From Candidatus Cloacimonadota bacterium (GTDB lineage: Bacteria; Cloacimonadota; Cloacimonadia; Cloacimonadales; Cloacimonadaceae), in the NCBI GenBank assembly GCA_023392795.1, contig JAEWNJ010000037.1, forward strand, positions 1 through 17,625: a stretch of 17,625 nucleotides of DNA. Direction: 5' to 3'. The notes under the pieces were generated by a model. The model did not search any database. It had not been told where the DNA came from and was given only the letters and a program-made list of their open reading frames with translations. A program made the position numbers and the translations under genes. Shown here in pieces: positions 15,027-17,625 of this stretch (position 1 is the stretch's first letter; every line of letters starts with the position of its first letter).

Positions 15027-15328
15027 CTTTTTCTCTTACCTTTACTCTTGATGATCAGGACCATGTCCTGCAGTTCTTCATGATAAGCATTTTTATACTT
15101 CTGCAGGATCTTGGGTTTCAACAACACCAATTCCTGCATCCAGGCGCTGTTCTCCACCCCCACGAAGAGGGTGTTTTGCTCTATCTTGATGGGGTGAGAG
15201 CGCTCCGCGAGGAGTTCACCCACCACGCTTTTCCAAGCCAGGTATAGGCTGATAAAGCGTTCATGTTTCTCGCCGCCTATCTTGTATAACACACGGCGTA
15301 AATTCGTACTAAGTCCTGATAAAGCCAT
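15023..15328 (-). CDS. DUF721 (DciA-like) protein
   Basis: The 101-residue protein has the DUF721 pattern: an N-terminal helical part, W-x-x-V-V-G-x-L (residues about 32-39, in LAWKSVVGELL), then the strand pair LFVGVENSAWMQELVLLKP (54-72) and a basic Lys/Arg tail. Family members include DciA, a loader of the replicative helicase DnaB in many bacteria; here a role in replication is inference from family membership. The ATG at 15328 has no Shine-Dalgarno sequence and lies only 12 bases after the hairpin of a strong intrinsic terminator, inside or just beyond its T tract. It overlaps rpe by 4 bases (ATGA), so it heads the rpe-ffh operon. Confidence 0.85.
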   Translation of the reverse strand: MALSGLSTNLRRVLYKIGGEKHERFISLYLAWKSVVGELLAERSHPIKIEQNTLFVGVENSAWMQELVLLKPKILQKYKNAYHEELQDMVLIIKSKGKRKR

Positions 15329-15330
15329 TG

Positions 15331-15377
15331 TAAAAAGATACGGGAGTCTTGCTGAGGTTGCTCAGCTTGAACTCCCG
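15331..15377 (-). terminator. Intrinsic terminator (possible attenuator) after the ribosomal-protein operon
   Basis: On the minus strand, CGGGAGT (15377-15371) pairs with ACTCCCG (15347-15341). A nested GCTGAG (15366-15361) and CTCAGC (15356-15351) enclose the loop CAAC. The hairpin is followed at once by TATCTTTTTA (15340-15331). It sits 17 bases below the stop of the membrane protein gene and 12 bases above the DUF721 ATG. It would end transcripts of the ssb-rpsR-rplI operon, while letting some RNA through, or being bypassed, for DUF721-rpe-ffh. Confidence 0.75.
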
Positions 15378-15394
15378 CTCACATTTATGGTTTA

Positions 15395-15970
15395 TTATTC
15401 CTGGTTGAAGTATAGACCCATGGCATTGTAAGCCAGGATCAAGACGGCCATCGCCACATAGTAAACAGAACCGATTCCCATTGGTGTGCTATCCACACGG
15501 GACATGAGCAGGCCAGGGATCATGGCGGCAATTATGAATACTACGTATCCGATAGTCCGATGCATCACGGTGCTGTCTTTACGATTGATGAGATATACCG
15601 GCAGCAGGGATAAGATAATGAAGAGGATGGAAAGCCCAAGCATCAGCATTACCACAGTGGAAACCGTCATCTCGGCCGGCAGATTGATCACGCTGGAGCG
15701 CAGGGCGATCAACATCGGGGCGATAATGGCCAGGATCATCAAAACAGCTGCCAGGATCACCCTGATTGTCCTGTTTTGGCTTTGTACTACTTCAAAATGA
15801 CGCTGCTTTTTGCGCAGAGTGAGATAAATCACCACACTCATCGCTAAAAAGAATGCGGCATAAGCCAGCATCATAATCGGCCTGCCAGTGATCATGCCCA
15901 TCAATGAGAGTACGAGCACAAACACCACCAAAGAGGCGATTTGCTTGATCTTGAAGATCGTATCGAACAT
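15395..15970 (-). CDS. Six-helix membrane protein of unknown function
   Basis: I do not recognise this 191-residue protein. It shows six probable membrane helices: about 12-29, 31-52, 70-89, 103-127, 139-156 and 167-188. The loops are short and carry Lys/Arg clusters (LRKKQRHFE near 52-60, INRKDS near 127-132), which suggests these loops are cytoplasmic. No catalytic motif was seen. The ATG has GGGAGG with a 5-base spacer. It follows rplI by 17 bases and ends the operon just before the hairpin terminator. Its promoter is therefore shared with ssb, rpsR and rplI, which hints at growth-linked expression, but its role is unknown. Confidence 0.85.
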   Translation of the reverse strand: MFDTIFKIKQIASLVVFVLVLSLMGMITGRPIMMLAYAAFFLAMSVVIYLTLRKKQRHFEVVQSQNRTIRVILAAVLMILAIIAPMLIALRSSVINLPAEMTVSTVVMLMLGLSILFIILSLLPVYLINRKDSTVMHRTIGYVVFIIAAMIPGLLMSRVDSTPMGIGSVYYVAMAVLILAYNAMGLYFNQE

Positions 15971-15987
15971 GGGAACCTCCCGTGAAA

Positions 15988-16437
15988 TTATTCGGCTTCA
16001 GCAGCGACCGTAAAGCTGATGCTGGCAGGAATCTCCTTATGCAGGCGAAGCTGCACCGTGTGATCGCCCAATTCCTTGATATGATGTTCCATCTGAACGG
16101 CTGCGCGTCCGATTTCCACGCCCTGTTCTTTGAGGGCGACCACGATATCATTTTCAGAAACTGAGCCGAACATCGATCCCTGTTCATCCACTTTGCGGAC
16201 AAATGTCAGTTTTATGGAAGCTATTTTTTCGGCAAGGTTTTTTAATTCAGCCAGCTTTTTTTCTTCGGCAGCTTTCAATTCGTCCTGAATCGCGCCGAGG
16301 CGTTTCATATTGGCAGGAGTGCCATATAATGCGTATTCCCTTGGAATTAGGTAATTGCGGGCATAGCCACGCTTCACGTTTACCACGTCACCTTTATTGC
16401 CAAGGTTTTCTATGTGTTCAGTTAATATCACTTTCAT
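15988..16437 (-). CDS. rplI: 50S ribosomal protein L9
   Basis: L9 binds 23S rRNA near the L1 stalk and affects reading-frame fidelity. The 149-residue protein has the N-terminal rRNA-binding domain (1 to about 50) with MKVILTEHIENLG and the L9 signature GYARNYLIP (24-32). A long charged connecting helix follows (about 45-75, rich in Ala, Glu and Lys), then the C-terminal domain (about 80-149). Full family length. Its ATG overlaps the stop of the upstream DUF2232 gene as ATGA and has GGAGG about 8 bases upstream. This ssb-rpsR-DUF2232-rplI order is common in bacteria. Confidence 0.98.
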   Translation of the reverse strand: MKVILTEHIENLGNKGDVVNVKRGYARNYLIPREYALYGTPANMKRLGAIQDELKAAEEKKLAELKNLAEKIASIKLTFVRKVDEQGSMFGSVSENDIVVALKEQGVEIGRAAVQMEHHIKELGDHTVQLRLHKEIPASISFTVAAEAE

Positions 16438-17270
16438 GCGGTATTTCCTCCACGATTATTAGTTCGGATGCCCAGCCAGCTGTCGGCAAAACCGATCAGG
16501 GTGAGCGGGATAAAGGCATACAGCAGGACTATCACCATGATGATGCCTCGTACAATGTCGCTCGCTATTACTTTTGCCAGACCCACGGAAACCGAGGCAA
16601 AGCCCTGCGTAAGAGGGATCATGCAAAGTAAAATGAGCGCATTGATGAAGATTAATCTGCCAGCGTCTATCAAATACAAGGGCAATATCGCCACGATCAG
16701 CAGGTTGTACAGAGCGGGAAACTTCAGATCCTCAAAGTGAAATGGGATCTTGATGGTCTTGTGAAACAAGTAGTAACCCACCAGCAAAGCCAGGATCTGT
16801 CCCACACCCCACATGGAGGGCAGGATCATCTTCCACAGCTTCATGCTGAGATCCATGTACTGAGTATTCACCAGCGCAGGCATTTGCGCCTGAAGCAGTT
16901 CGAATCCCTGATCAAAACTCTCGGTCAAAAAAGCCCCAAAAAGAAACATCCGCGCCATTGAGTACACCATTAAAGCTATCGCCGATATCAGCAAAGCTTC
17001 GCTGAGTACCTGGTTGGCACGTAATGTAATGAGAAAGACCCAGGCAATGATGCCAACGCCAAAGATGGCATCCAGTACCATCAATTGGTTGGCGGGACTT
17101 CTGTCGGTCAGGAGCAGGACCAGAGGGATCACGAAAAAGGCAAAGAGCGCCCTTTGCGGTGATACAATGGCCGAGCCCAGGGTCCTGGCACAGAAGATCA
17201 TTACCACGATCATCCCCAGAAAGGGGCTAAATGATGCAAGAGCTCCGCTGAGCAGGGATAACCAGAACAT
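16434..17270 (-). CDS. DUF2232 (YybS-like) membrane protein
   Basis: This 278-residue polytopic protein lies between rpsR and rplI, the place where YybS/DUF2232 proteins are found in many bacteria. About eight hydrophobic segments are visible, near 5-27, 41-56, 68-84, 90-112, 150-170, 186-201, 206-222 and 240-262. The C-terminal part contains FPALYNLLIVAIL (184-196), a QG turn (222-223) and a final FADSWLGIR (261-269), like the family ending in which a short D-x-W-x-x-x-R segment follows the last helix. Function is not established for the family; a transporter-like or lipid-related role has been only guessed at. It overlaps rplI by 4 bases and starts 2 bases after the rpsR stop, so translation of the three is probably coupled. 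The DUF2232 call rests on topology, tail and context. Confidence 0.75.
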   Translation of the reverse strand: MFWLSLLSGALASFSPFLGMIVVMIFCARTLGSAIVSPQRALFAFFVIPLVLLLTDRSPANQLMVLDAIFGVGIIAWVFLITLRANQVLSEALLISAIALMVYSMARMFLFGAFLTESFDQGFELLQAQMPALVNTQYMDLSMKLWKMILPSMWGVGQILALLVGYYLFHKTIKIPFHFEDLKFPALYNLLIVAILPLYLIDAGRLIFINALILLCMIPLTQGFASVSVGLAKVIASDIVRGIIMVIVLLYAFIPLTLIGFADSWLGIRTNNRGGNTA

Positions 17271-17272
17271 TA

Positions 17273-17509
17273 CTATTCGATTACGTAGGCGATCAGGGCC
17301 ATCTGACGAGCGCGCTTGATCTCAGTGGTGAGCTTGCGCTGGTGCTTGGCACATGTACCGGTAAGACGGGCTGCTTCGATTTTGCCGACATCAGAGATGT
17401 ACTGGCGCATCATATCCACGTTTTTGTAATCGATCACAAGATCTTTATTGGCGCAGAACTTGCAGTATTTCTTGCGGGTGAACTTTTTCTTTCTATCGCT
17501 GAAATTCAT
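17273..17509 (-). CDS. rpsR: 30S ribosomal protein S18
   Basis: S18 binds the platform of the small subunit with S6. The 78-residue protein has the family core YKNVDMMRQYISDVGKI (28-44), then the Arg-rich helix with GTCAKHQRKL (51-60) and IKRARQMALIAY. It keeps a potential zinc site of the C+ type: Cys16 and Cys19 (YCKFC) with Cys53 and His56 (CAKH). Many bacteria have lost these ligands. The ATG is preceded by TAGGAG, in which the TAG is the ssb stop, so ribosome binding overlaps the end of ssb. Confidence 0.98.
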   Translation of the reverse strand: MNFSDRKKKFTRKKYCKFCANKDLVIDYKNVDMMRQYISDVGKIEAARLTGTCAKHQRKLTTEIKRARQMALIAYVIE

Positions 17510-17517
17510 GTTTTCTC

Positions 17518-17625
17518 CTAGAATGGTAAATCATCGGCTGTGGTTTTCTGCGGAGCCATGTTTTCTTCAGGAAGCGGAACATCCTCGCTGCCGGTGCTCT
17601 GACCATCGCGGGGCTTCCATTCCAG
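17518..17625 (-). CDS. ssb: Single-stranded DNA-binding protein, C-terminal end (partial)
   Basis: Only the last 35 codons lie in the window; the gene runs off the right edge. They read as a Gly/Pro/Gln-rich linker followed by the acidic tip TADDLPF, the SSB signature that recruits partner proteins such as RecO, PriA and Exo I. The start of the visible part, LEWKPRDGQ, belongs to the end of the OB fold or the linker. The TAG stop is immediately followed by the Shine-Dalgarno sequence of rpsR. The position next to rpsR matches the usual rpsF-ssb-rpsR order. Confidence 0.88.
   Translation of the reverse strand: MEWKPRDGQSTGSEDVPLPEENMAPQKTTADDLPF

Noticed and set aside
1..17625. CRISPR array, tRNA, rRNA or toxin-antitoxin module
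   Set aside because: No regularly spaced repeats, no tRNA-like cloverleaf sequence with a T-arm consensus, no rRNA segment, and no small paired genes were recognised on either strand.

Overview
The window is a dense bacterial chromosome segment of about 48-50% GC by eye. Most genes are on the minus strand, Shine-Dalgarno sites are clear, and many neighbours share 1-4 bases. The gene set fits a Gram-negative-type anaerobe. My best guess is a member of Cloacimonadota or a relative. This rests on a PPi-type phosphofructokinase, a single-stranded-DNA-binding/S18/DUF2232/L9 cluster, and a decayed FN3-like exported-protein tail ending in an FYMVKA-type strand. No rRNA or tRNA gene is present to confirm it, so the assignment is inference.

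Left part (1-5892): a 1012-residue plus-strand protein begins with a GNAT acetyltransferase domain and continues into about 850 residues I cannot name. It meets, tail to tail with a 4-base overlap, a minus-strand pair: dnaX (clamp-loader tau subunit) followed by a membrane-anchored family 2 glycosyltransferase. The glycosyltransferase probably starts further upstream than its first GTG, at a CTG overlapping the dnaX stop. A 136-base spacer separates dnaX from the divergent phosphofructokinase and holds a plausible dnaX promoter.

Middle (5893-12168): a PPi-type 6-phosphofructokinase (plus strand) converges on, and overlaps by 17 bases, a cytosolic GH13 alpha-glucan hydrolase with a glycogen-binding-like N-terminal domain. 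This hydrolase lies 2 bases downstream of uvrA and is probably co-transcribed with it. The two sugar enzymes suggest intracellular glycogen or maltodextrin use feeding a PPi-dependent glycolysis.

Gap (12169-13044): this is the only accessory-looking stretch. It holds the frameshifted C-terminal end of an FN3-like exported protein (minus strand). This abuts the frameshifted C-terminal end of an IS630-family transposase (plus strand). Beyond it lie a start-less open stretch of unknown origin and a nested palindrome. It reads as a small graveyard of insertion and decay.

Right part (13045-17625): two minus-strand operons. The upstream one is ssb (partial) - rpsR - DUF2232 membrane protein - rplI - unknown six-helix membrane protein, ending in a strong hairpin with a T tract. 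Only a few bases beyond that T tract begins the second operon: DUF721/DciA-like protein - rpe - ffh, each overlapping the next by 1-4 bases. The hairpin therefore sits where the leader of the second operon would be, and may act as an attenuator. I found no complete new system. The most unusual items are the GNAT fusion protein, the terminator-start arrangement, the probable CTG start and the decayed insertion locus.
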